Virus record (IMG/VR): IMGVR_UViG_3300036399_001571
Span: 62,001 to 126,000 of that record
Direction: 5' to 3' (one strand)
DNA from: a virus
Length of the DNA: 64,000 nt
The translations under genes were made by a program, and so were the position numbers. Positions 26,480 through 33,872 of this stretch are shown piece after piece. Each line of letters begins with the position of its first letter. Position 1 is the first letter of the stretch. A model generated the notes under the pieces. It was not told where the DNA came from. It made no database searches and saw only the letters and a program-made list of their open reading frames with translations.

Positions 26480-27103
26480 ATGACAACGATTATCGGAATA
26501 CAGGGAGATGGTTTCGCATTTGCATGCGTCGACTCCCAGATTTCTGATGTTGATGACAATGGGTACGCAACGCAGATAGCCACTCTCAGAGAGTCTTCAT
26601 CAAAACTCAGCTACAACGGCAGGTACTTGCTTGGAGCCGCAGGGGATGTAAGAGCGATAAACATTCTCCACCATGCCTTCAACCCTCCAGTTTGTCCACC
26701 GACTTTAAAGGGAAAGAAGCTCGACCACTTCGTTACAGTTAAATTTATCCCAGCCTTAAGGGAATGTTTTGAAACCCACGGGTACAACTCGCCACAGAAC
26801 GAGAATTCCGAGCATGTTGCTGAACACGGTTCAGTCATTTTCATGGCTATCAATGGCGTGATATACGTAATCGACGGAGACTACTCATGGATGTCGGATA
26901 TGAATGGAGTCTATGCAATTGGGACTGGCGCGCAATATGCGCTAGGGGCGCTGCATGTCCTGATGCCAAAGACCAAGATGACTATGGCTGTCGCCAAGAA
27001 GATTGGAATCAAAGCCATAGTGACTGCCGCCAGGTTTGACCCATATACCGGCGCGCCGTACCACTCATTTACGACTGGGACCGAGAAGAAGCCAAGACCT
27101 TAG
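26480..27103 (+). CDS. HslV/20S-proteasome-like Ntn hydrolase
   Basis: 207 residues. Removal of Met1 would expose Thr2 as the nucleophile (TTIIGIQGDGFAFACVDSQ), the layout of proteasome beta and HslV subunits. The later ANNGVYAIGTGAQYALGALH-like segment matches the HslV AIGSGxxYALGAA strand-helix, and KIGIKAIVTAARFDPYTG matches the terminal helix. It could be a protease of virion assembly or of host proteins. It lacks the ATPase partner in this window. Confidence 0.7.
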   Translation: MTTIIGIQGDGFAFACVDSQISDVDDNGYATQIATLRESSSKLSYNGRYLLGAAGDVRAINILHHAFNPPVCPPTLKGKKLDHFVTVKFIPALRECFETHGYNSPQNENSEHVAEHGSVIFMAINGVIYVIDGDYSWMSDMNGVYAIGTGAQYALGALHVLMPKTKMTMAVAKKIGIKAIVTAARFDPYTGAPYHSFTTGTEKKPRP

Positions 27104-27506
27104 CACAGGCTTTACAGCCTCTATTAGGACGACCATTTCTCATTTTCACCCTGGTGTTCTCTGCGGTGAATTCATGTCCACGCTTGCAGTGGGTCAGATT
27201 AGCCAGTTGATTACTGCCCCTCTCTGACCTTTGAACCCCTGCAGTGCTTGGGTCTGTAGCCAGCAAGTGTTCAGGATTGAGGCAACCAACATCGCCGCAG
27301 GTTCTGTATATGTTGTGGGAGTAGTCGATATCCCCAACATGCATAAGGTACGAGAGTCTATGGGCATGCATAGATGTCCCTTTCCACATGAACTTAGGAT
27401 GTTCCTTGATTACATCTCCGTTTAGCTTCATGAAGTACCAACAAGAATCAGTTACTTTTATTCTCTTTTTGAACGCTGTCTGGATAGATTTATCCGGAGT
27501 TTTCAC
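27069..27506 (-). CDS. HNH endonuclease with zinc module
   Basis: 145 residues from a GTG start. MHAHRLSYLMHVGDI, NIYRTCGDVGCLNPEHLLA are the HNH core (H-R, C-x4-C-x-N-x-x-H). A C-terminal C-K-R-G-H, C-K-A-C knuckle matches a module often fused to HNH homing nucleases. Its end overlaps the convergent Ntn gene by 35 bp. Homing endonucleases of this type are mobile within phage genomes. Confidence 0.75.
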   Translation of the reverse strand: MKTPDKSIQTAFKKRIKVTDSCWYFMKLNGDVIKEHPKFMWKGTSMHAHRLSYLMHVGDIDYSHNIYRTCGDVGCLNPEHLLATDPSTAGVQRSERGSNQLANLTHCKRGHEFTAENTRVKMRNGRPNRGCKACAKVLASSRSQS

Positions 27507-27509
27507 TGA

Positions 27510-27776
27510 CTAGCTCCGGCTCCTCATGATTTCGGCTCTTGTCATAGCGTCTCCGAATACACCATTACTCATAGCTGCTCTCATGCGGCTTCCGCTAGAG
27601 CGCTCGTAAGTAGTGCTTGCTTCAGAGCGAGTGCCAATCTCTCCAGGCTTGCACGTCAAGCACTGCTTGTACTTTCGACCACTTCCCTTATTTAGAATAC
27701 GAACATTGTCATCTGAAAGCTCATGTCCTAACTTGCAGTGAGTTCGTTCGGCTCGTTCCTTAATCTGTCGTCCCAT
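27510..27776 (-). CDS. Zinc-knuckle protein related to HNH C-termini
   Basis: 88 residues from the ATG at 27776 that follows AAGGAAATCAC. It has CKLGHELSDDNVRILN and QCLTCKPGE, the same C-x-x-G-H / C-x-x-C knuckle as the neighbouring HNH gene, but no HNH core. A remnant or free-standing DNA-binding module is likely. Confidence 0.55.
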   Translation of the reverse strand: MGRQIKERAERTHCKLGHELSDDNVRILNKGSGRKYKQCLTCKPGEIGTRSEASTTYERSSGSRMRAAMSNGVFGDAMTRAEIMRSRS

Positions 27777-27992
27777 GTGATTTCCTTCCTTCGTAGGTAT
27801 GCATAGATTACACAAAGGAGAGGAACGAAGCAACAATTGGAGGAAAGAAACGCCGCTTAATTTGCTGCCACGGGGTTAGCAAAAGCTGGGTAGTCCACTA
27901 TACCTAGAAGGGAATAATAGATGTGCTTATATAGGGAGACGTAATTAATGAGAACTCAATAAAGGGTTCTTAAGAAAGATTGCCCAATTATA
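27777..27992 (+). promoter_or_regulatory. Upstream region of the WhiB gene
   Basis: 216 bp of mixed AT-rich sequence. It has no long gene; a four-codon frame (ATG AGA ACT CAA TAA) lies 38 bp before the WhiB start and could be a leader peptide. TATAGG/TATAAT-like elements occur near 27930 and 27985. No exact repeat is recognised. Confidence 0.3.
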
Positions 27993-28325
27993 ATGCCCAA
28001 ACAAAAAAAGGTAAATAAAACTACCCAACCAACAGAATTACCGTATATCCAAAGATTCGGTTGGTTTGAACTAGCAGCCTGTAAGAATAAGACCGCACTT
28101 ATGTTTCCCAAAGAACATAAGGATATTACTTATATTGCCCAGGCTAGGGCTATCTGTAAAGGCTGTCCAGTGAAGAATCAGTGTTTGGAGTATGCACTAG
28201 AGTTCCCACCGGCAGATATGCATGGTGTATGGGCTGGACTCACTAGTAGACAACTAGCAGCAGAGCAAAGACGCAGGGGAGTAAAGCCAACAAGGCCGAC
28301 CCTTGCACAGATGTGGGGAAGCTAA
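27993..28325 (+). CDS. WhiB-like Fe-S regulator
   Basis: 110 residues. Four Cys in WhiB order: LAACKNK, AICKGCPVKNQC, then the GVWAGLTSRQ turn that contacts sigma in WhiB proteins. WhiB-family proteins carry a 4Fe-4S cluster, bind the sigma-A C-terminal region and redirect transcription; phage homologues are known to interfere with host WhiB2. Unusual: a Lys-rich N-terminus before the first Cys. Confidence 0.85.
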   Translation: MPKQKKVNKTTQPTELPYIQRFGWFELAACKNKTALMFPKEHKDITYIAQARAICKGCPVKNQCLEYALEFPPADMHGVWAGLTSRQLAAEQRRRGVKPTRPTLAQMWGS

Positions 28326-28414
28326 TGGAAGCAACCATCTGCTCCTGTATTAAGAGAAAGATACTCCCGACATACCCAATATGCGGAGAGAAGTTAGACG
28401 ACTTCGAAGACTAG
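28325..28414 (+). CDS. Mini zinc-ribbon-like protein (29 aa)
   Basis: 29 residues (start MEATICSCIKRKIL) with CSC and a later IC. It starts in the TAATG overlap of the WhiB stop and ends overlapping the convergent gene by 4 bp. The tight coupling and the Cys pair support expression; it is too short to assign. Confidence 0.4.
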   Translation: MEATICSCIKRKILPTYPICGEKLDDFED

Positions 28415-28755
28415 TTAACTCTTAGATTACAGGTCTTACAGAACTCCATACCTGATATGTCAGTAAGGTCCTGAACACATTCCTTTTGACCACAAGGCTG
28501 GAGAAGTCTTTCACCAGTGATGTACGAACGAATGACATCGTCAGCAGTGACTTTAGAGTACTGAGAAGGACCAGGCTCAGGGATTTTCTTTTCGTTCCGT
28601 ATGAACATAAGGGCTGCATAAGTAATCAGTTGATTGACCGAAACCCCTATTTCATCGGCATAGCGAACAATCTCATTCTTTTGAGCACCCGTAACGGACA
28701 GCGCAATGCCGTACTTACGGTTAGGGAATTTAGCTAACTCTCGCTTACGCACCAT
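28411..28755 (-). CDS. Ribbon-helix-helix-like DNA-binding protein with Cys tail
   Basis: 114 residues. The centre (YGIALSVTGAQKNEIVRYAD then EIGVSVNQLITYAALMFIR) fits a ribbon-helix-helix dimer. The C-terminal third has CGQKECVQDL and MEFCKTCNLRV, a Cys4 knuckle. The start overlaps the stop of the 55-residue RHH gene upstream. A transcription repressor is likely. Confidence 0.5.
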   Translation of the reverse strand: MVRKRELAKFPNRKYGIALSVTGAQKNEIVRYADEIGVSVNQLITYAALMFIRNEKKIPEPGPSQYSKVTADDVIRSYITGERLLQPCGQKECVQDLTDISGMEFCKTCNLRVN

Positions 28756-28912
28756 CCCGAATAACCAAAGCCTTTATATAGTCCGTAAGGGTAAGGTCGA
28801 CTGCTTCAGCCTGAATAATAAGGCGCTCTTTAAACTCTCTAGAGACTTTAAGAGTAACGGTCGTACTCTCTTTGACTGGGTGGACAACTGGACGCCCCTG
28901 ATTCCGTTTCAT
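28745..28912 (-). CDS. Ribbon-helix-helix protein (55 aa)
   Basis: 55 residues: basic MKRNQGRPVV start, beta strand STTVTLKVSREF, then two helices KERLIIQAEAVDLTLTDYIK. This is the classic MetJ/Arc-like small repressor or antitoxin form. No toxin gene is apparent beside it; its stop is inside the start of the following RHH-like gene. Confidence 0.65.
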   Translation of the reverse strand: MKRNQGRPVVHPVKESTTVTLKVSREFKERLIIQAEAVDLTLTDYIKALVIRDGA

Positions 28913-28921
28913 AGCCAGATG

Positions 28922-29062
28922 TTAGCGGATAACTAGGTTATGGATGAGCAGGGCTATATAGGTAACAGAAAGAGCACGAATCCAGAAGGAGGCACGGGAA
29001 TAGGAAATGATGAAAATAGCCGCCAGCCCTATAAGGAAGAAGGTGTATTCGATGATTGACAT
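28922..29062 (-). CDS. Small membrane protein (46 aa)
   Basis: 46 residues with two short hydrophobic stretches: IIEYTFFLIGLAAIFIISY and IRALSVTYIALLIHNLV, no charged segment in the middle. GCC-rich leader just upstream. Function unknown. Confidence 0.45.
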   Translation of the reverse strand: MSIIEYTFFLIGLAAIFIISYSRASFWIRALSVTYIALLIHNLVIR

Positions 29063-29072
29063 AGGTGGCCTT

Positions 29073-29249
29073 TCAGACTGCGAGGGTAACTAGGAGACGG
29101 ATTGCCCACCAGCATAGCCAGAGGTAGACGGAAATACCAGCAATCCAGAGAAAAGAAACGTATGTCCACTTCCAAAAGACTGAAAAAGAGGCAAAAAGCT
29201 TGCGTGCGTGCGGTTTTTTCGTTTCAAAATTTTTTTTGTCGGTGCTCAA
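29073..29249 (-). CDS. Small membrane protein with TTG start (58 aa)
   Basis: 58 residues from a TTG that directly follows the TAG of the helicase-loader gene; AAGGAAG lies at a normal distance. A polar, Lys-rich N-terminus precedes one Trp-rich membrane segment (WIAGISVYLWLCWWAIRLLV). Unknown function. Confidence 0.4.
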   Translation of the reverse strand: MSTDKKNFETKKPHARKLFASFSVFWKWTYVSFLWIAGISVYLWLCWWAIRLLVTLAV

Positions 29250-29726
29250 CTACAAATCTTCCTTTTGTATGGCGTACTTGTCTTGCTCTAGCTTCTGGAC
29301 TACCTGCTCATACGTGCGTACGAATACTTCCCTATCGCCATTGGTGTGCATGTCGTATGAAACTTCCCCTAATTTATTTAGCGTAATTTTTAGTGCCTCG
29401 TCGAAAGGGGGTCTTTCTGTTTGGGCACCGGAATGTACCTCTTTTAATATCCCCTGAAAAATACCCCAAGCAGAATAGGCATCTAAAAATGGGGGTATTT
29501 TATTACGGGTATCTATTGCGGTGCGTCTTACGTCCCCAGGCCTGGGCATGAACTTGGCGTGTGTCGCTAGCTGGATGAAGGCCGACTTGACGTCCTCGTA
29601 CTCTAAGTCGCGCAGTAACTCGTACCAGGCGTTAAAGGTTGCCTTCTCATCTACTTTCAGTAACTGTTGATTGTAGGTGGCGTATGCCTGTCTTACTATC
29701 TCGACTGTCTGCTCTTTGGTTATCAG
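29250..29726 (-). CDS. Helicase-loader-like replication protein with CTG start
   Basis: 158 residues starting (L/M)ITKEQTVEIVRQAYATYN. The signature FNAWYELLRDLEYEDVKSAF and KFMPRPGDVRR is that of loader proteins of phage G40P/DnaC type, which deliver the replicative helicase to single-stranded DNA. No ATG, GTG or TTG precedes it in frame. CTG overlaps the TGA of the upstream gene and has GAGGA six bases upstream; ATT at 29729 is the alternative, or a -1 frameshift would fuse it to the initiator. Confidence 0.55.
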   Translation of the reverse strand: MITKEQTVEIVRQAYATYNQQLLKVDEKATFNAWYELLRDLEYEDVKSAFIQLATHAKFMPRPGDVRRTAIDTRNKIPPFLDAYSAWGIFQGILKEVHSGAQTERPPFDEALKITLNKLGEVSYDMHTNGDREVFVRTYEQVVQKLEQDKYAIQKEDL

Positions 29727-30136
29727 AATGGTTCCTCGTTTGTGGTGTCGTCTGATACTAGGGCAAGAAAGCGCTCTATGTGCTCTGAGTCGCGCAGGAT
29801 GAGTTCTATCTCGTTATACACACGGTTGTTCTTGTTGCGCCCCATATGGAAGTCTGAGAGGGAACAGCCAGTGATTGCGTCCCTACAGGCGTCTAGTCCA
29901 TAGTCGTGTATTGCAGCTCCTATAGCTTGCCGGCGTTTCTCATCTAGGGCTACGCGCTTCTTATTGAACGTTAGGACCCAGAAGTCAAATACTTCTTTTA
30001 TTTGGTTCTGGTCTACAAGTAAGGATTTCTTGTTCTTACTGATTGTTGCAGCACGGGGGCGTTTCTGAGGTCCCCTTTTCTTAGCTGGTTCGGTCATTTC
30101 AAAAAGCCTTTCCACCACCGATATTTGTGAAGACAT
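29723..30136 (-). CDS. Replication-initiator-like HTH protein
   Basis: 137 residues from an ATG with a good AAGGGGGAGAACT leader. The centre (QIKEVFDFWVLTFNKKRVAL, DYGLDACRDAITGC, SLSDFHMGRNKNNRVYNEIE) is a conserved replication-protein domain seen in phage initiators (G-x-D-A-C-x-A-I, H-M-G-R-N). The N-terminus is Lys/Arg-rich. It couples to the loader-like gene. Together they are the best replication-initiation candidates in this window. Confidence 0.6.
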   Translation of the reverse strand: MSSQISVVERLFEMTEPAKKRGPQKRPRAATISKNKKSLLVDQNQIKEVFDFWVLTFNKKRVALDEKRRQAIGAAIHDYGLDACRDAITGCSLSDFHMGRNKNNRVYNEIELILRDSEHIERFLALVSDDTTNEEPF

Positions 30137-30723
30137 AGTTCTCCCCCTTGAAAGTTGAGTTTATAAGATTCGTAGGTGAATCTCTAACTTCTCTAAACCA
30201 AATTGTTTTTTCTTGGAAGAATGTTGCGACTCATAGTGAGTATGAGTTAACAACTAATTCCAAGGATAAAACTAATTGAATATAGAAAGACCTAATGACC
30301 CACTTTGGAAGGGGTCTGGGGAAACCTTTTTCTTCCGCAGACCCTATCGAGTACGTCGCCATGTAAGCCTTCTGAATATTTCAGAAAGTTAATCTAGGTG
30401 ATTTAGTTGTAGGCCTACGTATTTCACTGGGAGCTACCCAGCGGCATTCAAGTTAGCAGAGTCTTCCACCACCGTCAACCTCGAAACAGATATTTTTAAG
30501 ATTTTTTTTTCGGCTGTCTGGTTTGATTTATCCAGACCTGCGCACAGCTTGTGCACGGTTCCACAGCGGGGCTTTAACCTGTGATATATTTTACCCTCGA
30601 TGCCGGAAGGTCCCCCCTTTCTCCTTTCGGTGTCACTCGACCCCGGGGTTGAGATAAAGCGGGTTAGTAGGTGGCGCGCTTGGTCTCCTCCGGGGTCACT
30701 TTCTTTTGCCGGCCGGCAGCAAA
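30137..30723. other. Long intergenic region with hairpins and palindromes
   Basis: 587 bp with no supported gene. It contains a perfect TTCTGAA-TAT-TTCAGAA hairpin (near 30372), GGGTCTG/CAGACCC arms flanking a T-rich loop (about 30315-30345), and the repeat motif at 30462. It also has a near-perfect palindrome of the CTCGACCCCGGGGTTGAG type (about 30636) and a GCCGGCCGGC palindrome at about 30709. A T/A-rich stretch lies at 30490-30505. It precedes the replication genes on the minus strand and could hold the origin, though no iteron set is seen. Confidence 0.4.
30462..30478 (-). repeat. GACGGTGGYGGAA motif copy
   Basis: Minus reading TTGACGGTGGTGGAAGA. A TAACTT lies 17 bp downstream of TTGACG, so this copy could itself be a promoter for the replication genes. 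Confidence 0.6.
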
Positions 30724-31068
30724 CTATTGTTCTTTTTGTCTTTGTCGTTCTGCGTTTATGCGGTAAAGCTCGATGCTTTCTTCAAACTTTTGAATCCAAA
30801 CATCCCGGTCTTCGTAGAAGCTCCAATTTTCAAACAGCATCAACTCCGCTAGGACGACTTCCGAATTTAATGGGTATCCACTTAGCGCGCTAAACCATTC
30901 AACCTCGTATGCATTTGGTGTTCCGTATTGGTCCCTGCTAAAAACAGATTTAATGAATCCCTGGGTATTCACGTATCGGTGCTTTGGGTAGTATTCCAGG
31001 TATCCAGCTTCCAGGTGTTTGTGGACAAACCTGCCGACTAGACCTTCTGATGATTTTGTTTCTGTCAT
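30724..31068 (-). CDS. Hypothetical protein (114 aa)
   Basis: 114 residues, acidic and helical C-terminus (EESIELYRINAERQRQKEQ) and an aromatic centre (AYEVEWFSALSGY, ENWSFYEDRDVW). No family recognised. The leader has AAAGAAGAG; the repeat motif at 31099 lies 31 bp upstream. Confidence 0.55.
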   Translation of the reverse strand: MTETKSSEGLVGRFVHKHLEAGYLEYYPKHRYVNTQGFIKSVFSRDQYGTPNAYEVEWFSALSGYPLNSEVVLAELMLFENWSFYEDRDVWIQKFEESIELYRINAERQRQKEQ

Positions 31069-31098
31069 GTTTCTCTTCTTTCGTTTAATAACGGATGG

Positions 31099-31115
31099 TC
31101 TTCCACCACCGTCAT
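31099..31115 (-). repeat. GACGGTGGYGGAA motif copy
   Basis: Minus reading ATGACGGTGGTGGAAGA, 31 bp before the start of the 114-residue gene. A weak TTATTA follows at about the -10 spacing. Confidence 0.55.
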
Positions 31116-31125
31116 GTAAGTGGGG

Positions 31126-31674
31126 TTATTTTTTCTTCTTTTTCTTCCGGCGCGCAGCTTCCACCTCGTGTGCTGCCTCGTGCGCGAGTGCGTTTTTGGA
31201 TTTGCTGCTCAGGTCGATATTCAGAAGAACTCTTTCGTATTCGTTGTTGAGGTCGGTACTCAGGAGAGCTTTCTGAATCTTTTTGATTCTTTTCCGGCGT
31301 CTTCTGGATGGCTTCTTCTTCGATATCTGGACCAGGGAGTACTTCCCGAATTCATTATCAATCAGCAGAGCGTCTGATTCGTTTACGTCCCAGACGGGTG
31401 GATAATTATCTAAATTTTGTGAGAGGAGGACATCGAGCGGGAAAGCTGCAGCGCCATCCATATTCTGGAATAATACGTACGGCCGCACGGTCTTCGAGTA
31501 TTCGTCGTGCGCGCCGGCAACACCCCAGCCAATAATCTGAAATTTATGATATGTGCATTTAATCTTCAGCTTGCCATCTTTAACCACATCACCCATAACC
31601 AGGATTAGGTAAGCATAAAGCGGAGTTAATTGTGGGGTGAGCTGGAGCTCAGAAGATTCGAAGTGGGAGGCCAT
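31126..31674 (-). CDS. Hypothetical protein with Lys-rich tail (182 aa)
   Basis: 182 residues. A mixed alpha/beta N-terminal half with hydrophobic strands (LYAYLILVMGDVV, YHKFQIIGWGVAGA), then a strongly basic stretch (KKKPSRRRRKRIKKIQK) and a terminal R-R-K7. The basic segments suggest nucleic-acid or ribosome binding. No family recognised. Confidence 0.55.
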   Translation of the reverse strand: MASHFESSELQLTPQLTPLYAYLILVMGDVVKDGKLKIKCTYHKFQIIGWGVAGAHDEYSKTVRPYVLFQNMDGAAAFPLDVLLSQNLDNYPPVWDVNESDALLIDNEFGKYSLVQISKKKPSRRRRKRIKKIQKALLSTDLNNEYERVLLNIDLSSKSKNALAHEAAHEVEAARRKKKKKK

Positions 31675-31703
31675 AGTAAATTTTCCTTTTTTAGTGTTTT
31701 CCC

Positions 31704-31739
31704 CTCGAGCTCAGAACGTTAGCTGAAGCTGAGCTCGAG
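31704..31739 (-). terminator. Perfect 11-bp inverted repeat
   Basis: CTCGAGCTCAG and CTGAGCTCGAG flank a 14-nt loop between two minus-strand genes. An AAAA run, not a U-tract, follows on the minus side. It may be a terminator-like stem or an operator. Confidence 0.5.
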
Positions 31740-31769
31740 AGAAATCTGTTAATTTTTTGATTTTTTTGA

Positions 31770-32393
31770 CTACTCAGCGGCCGGCGCCAGGGGAAGTAAA
31801 AACCAATTTCTTTCCCACATAATGCCGATTGACGCGTAACCGATGACATCGATGAAGTTATCCACCACCGATTCGTTTTCTGGGTTGGTTTCGTTCTGGA
31901 GGAGGTTCTCGAGTCGCGCAACTTTGTCATGCATTCTCACGAGTAGACCGGCGCGTCCGAATCGAGCAATGTTATGGTGCCCGTAATCGCGCTGCTTTCT
32001 AACCAAAATCTTCGAAATATCTTCTACGTGGCCGGCAAGCTCTTCGTCGATTTCTTTAAAAATTTCTTTCTTTTCTGCAACAACGGCGGCCGTCCGCCCA
32101 AGGATTGCCCAGTACTCAGCCGCCACATCTCCAGAAATATTCTTTTTTGACTCTGGTCCAATCTCGTCAATCAGGTAATCGAGATACTCCCTGACGTCTG
32201 ACAGCCGGTCCCACGTGTTGAAAGAATGATTAAAAATCTGAAAAACTGCACGGCGTGCCGCGTCGTCCCAGGTAGTGGGCGGCTTCTTTTTACCGTAGAC
32301 CCAGTCGACCATTTTGACCAGGTCAAGCTGACCATCAGTCATGGTTTCCACCACCGTCGAATTAATAGGGACATCGAACTTCGTTTGTTGCAT
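31770..32393 (-). CDS. DUF1599 / Nmad1-like protein
   Basis: 207 residues from the ATG in the TAATG overlap. C-terminal half: KQRDYGHHNIARFGRAGLLV, then RMHDKVARLENLL, then ESVVDNFIDVIGYA. These K-x-x-D-Y-G, F-G-x-x-G, R-x-x-D-K-x-x-R-L and E-S-x-x-D-x-x-x-D-x-x-G-Y motifs define DUF1599 (nucleotide modification associated domain 1). This MazG-like family is thought to act on nucleotides, perhaps linked to base modification. It is widespread in actinophages. Confidence 0.7.
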   Translation of the reverse strand: MQQTKFDVPINSTVVETMTDGQLDLVKMVDWVYGKKKPPTTWDDAARRAVFQIFNHSFNTWDRLSDVREYLDYLIDEIGPESKKNISGDVAAEYWAILGRTAAVVAEKKEIFKEIDEELAGHVEDISKILVRKQRDYGHHNIARFGRAGLLVRMHDKVARLENLLQNETNPENESVVDNFIDVIGYASIGIMWERNWFLLPLAPAAE

Positions 32394-32833
32394 TACAGGT
32401 CCTTCCATGTGGGTGGGTGTGCTTCACACTCTAGCGTAATTTTGTCATTCAGCAACTCCAGGAACTCAATCCATGCATCATCGCGCAGCCCCGCTTCTAG
32501 TTCCTCGATGTAATCTATTTGAGCTTGGATGTACTCCTTGGAAAAAGCAGCGAGTATTACGTTTGGATTCGAGCACGGAAACAACACCGGTCCATTCACA
32601 TTGCCGATTGATGACTCTGGCACGTGGATTGCTTTGATGGCATAATGACCATCAGTCGCGACGAACATAACGTTGTGTTCCCGCTGTTCAGTTTCTTTAA
32701 GTTCCTCGAGCATGGCTGCGGCTACATCATCATTTATTCCGGACGCCGCGAGCGCTGCAGTTAACTCTTCTTTTCTTTCGAATGGGACCGATTTCTCGAA
32801 GTCATCAAATGGATTTTTCAATTGCACCTCCAT
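32393..32833 (-). CDS. Hypothetical acidic protein (146 aa)
   Basis: 146 residues, acidic and helical, with a beta insertion (HNVMFVATDGHYAIKAIHVP). Coupled to the DUF1599 gene by TAATG. No family recognised; the start follows GGAGGTGC closely. Confidence 0.55.
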   Translation of the reverse strand: MEVQLKNPFDDFEKSVPFERKEELTAALAASGINDDVAAAMLEELKETEQREHNVMFVATDGHYAIKAIHVPESSIGNVNGPVLFPCSNPNVILAAFSKEYIQAQIDYIEELEAGLRDDAWIEFLELLNDKITLECEAHPPTWKDL

Positions 32834-32945
32834 GGGCTGAGCTAATTGTACACGCGCGCATCCCAGATGTTAAGTTTTGTTGTAATAAATAATTAAATGT
32901 CAACTGTTTCCGTGAGGCAGCGAATGCCGTACTAGTCTCTGGTTT
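32834..32945. promoter_or_regulatory. Divergent intergenic region
   Basis: 112 bp between opposed genes. AT-rich core (TAATAAATAATTAAAT near 32883). It contains CCGTGAGGCAG at 32911, an 11-mer found again at 36826 next to conserved promoters. No clear -35/-10 set is seen. Confidence 0.35.
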
Positions 32946-33317
32946 ATGGATAACACGACAAGATTCAATACCTACATTAAAGCCCTTTCTCAGTTCGCCG
33001 CGCGCGAAGGACATTGCAATGTTCCAGCCATCCATACTGAAATTGTTGGAAATAATGATGTCACACTGGGAGCTTGGGTTGGCTATGTTCGCCAGAGACG
33101 CAGAAAAAATCAACTTTCTGAAGAGCGCGCATCGGCTATCCAGGCTGTTTCGGGTTGGCAATGGGGTCCACTGAAGCCTGGTCCTGCTACAGACGCTGAC
33201 AGAAATTCTGAAATTTTGCAAATGCGCGCGGCGGGTTCTTCGCTCCGCCAAATTGCAGATAAGTTTGATTTGAGCCGGCAGCGCGTTCATCAAATAGTTA
33301 AAAATATTTCTATTTAG
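32946..33317 (+). CDS. Helicase-associated domain plus sigma-region-4-like HTH protein
   Basis: 123 residues. Residues 5-78 match the helicase-associated (HA) domain: FNTYIKALSQFAAREGHCNV-P, then LGAWVGYVRQRRRKNQLSEE and W at the end. Residues 86-120 (MRAAGSSLRQIADKFDLSRQ then RVHQIVKNI) match a sigma-70 region 4.2 HTH, the element that reads -35 hexamers. Alone on the plus strand. It is a candidate regulator of the conserved promoters that begin 140 bp downstream, by inference only. Confidence 0.65.
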   Translation: MDNTTRFNTYIKALSQFAAREGHCNVPAIHTEIVGNNDVTLGAWVGYVRQRRRKNQLSEERASAIQAVSGWQWGPLKPGPATDADRNSEILQMRAAGSSLRQIADKFDLSRQRVHQIVKNISI

Positions 33318-33569
33318 CTCAGCACCGGGTCGATAGAAATAGTTTAAAAAAATCGTTTTTTTGCTCTGACTCTGGGGCCGGCGCGGGAAGAAAAAAACTT
33401 TAAAAATTATCATTTTTTATCCCTGGCTGCGGCCGGCTTTGATTGCAAAAAAAGTTGTAAATTTGATATCGGTATACCTGCACTTGAGCTTCGACGGATG
33501 GTTGCAAAAAAATCATTTTTTTGAGCCATACCAGAACGTGCTTTGGTCTTCTGGATAGGATTAGGAATC
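33318..33569. other. Intergenic region with first conserved promoter
   Basis: 252 bp without a gene. Contains the plus-oriented promoter at 33455, several A/T tracts (AAAAAAATCGTTTTTTT, AAAAAAATCATTTTTTT) and GGCCGGC motifs. Confidence 0.6.
33455..33484 (+). promoter_or_regulatory. Conserved promoter (plus), -10 TGCACT
   Basis: -35 TTGTAA, spacer starting ATTTGATATC (one change in the core), 18 bp, -10 TGCACT (the only copy not matching TAnnnT). Points at the 101-residue membrane protein gene. Confidence 0.55.
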
Positions 33570-33872
33570 ATGAAAAAGAAATCCTTTCCACCACCGTCAT
33601 ATAACGAACGACACGGGTACGACCTGTACGACGACACGGAAGACGATGACGACGAATCAAAAAAGAACATTGCTGGCGCGCTAGCCGTTGGGCTCATCGG
33701 GCACGCAGCGACAATCCTTTTGTACTCTGTCATCATCAACGGATTACTTTCAATAGCCCGAGAGTCCCGGGTATTCGATTGGCAAATTTCATTTCGCAAT
33801 TTAGTGACTGCAGTATTTCTAGTGCAGGCGTTGCGAATTTGGGACAGGGCTATTCGCTCTCGTCAACGATAG
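33570..33872 (+). CDS. Membrane protein with acidic N-terminus
   Basis: 100 residues from the ATG at 33570. Acidic DLYDDTEDDDDESKK, one strong TM (IAGALAVGLIGHAATILLYS) and a second weaker one (NLVTAVFLVQALRIW). It overlaps the convergent gene by 23 bp. Unknown role. Codons 5-10 contain a copy of the repeat motif read on the minus strand. Confidence 0.5.
   Translation: MKKKSFPPPSYNERHGYDLYDDTEDDDDESKKNIAGALAVGLIGHAATILLYSVIINGLLSIARESRVFDWQISFRNLVTAVFLVQALRIWDRAIRSRQR

Noticed and set aside
30600-30893. Plus-strand 97-residue open frame
   Set aside because: Overlaps the reading frame of the gene at 30724, has no ribosome site and is Phe/Leu-rich shadow-like.
31860-31875. TCCACCACCGATT as another GACGGTGGYGGAA copy
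   Set aside because: It lacks the terminal GTCA and lies inside the DUF1599 coding frame (SVVDN codons), so chance is likely.
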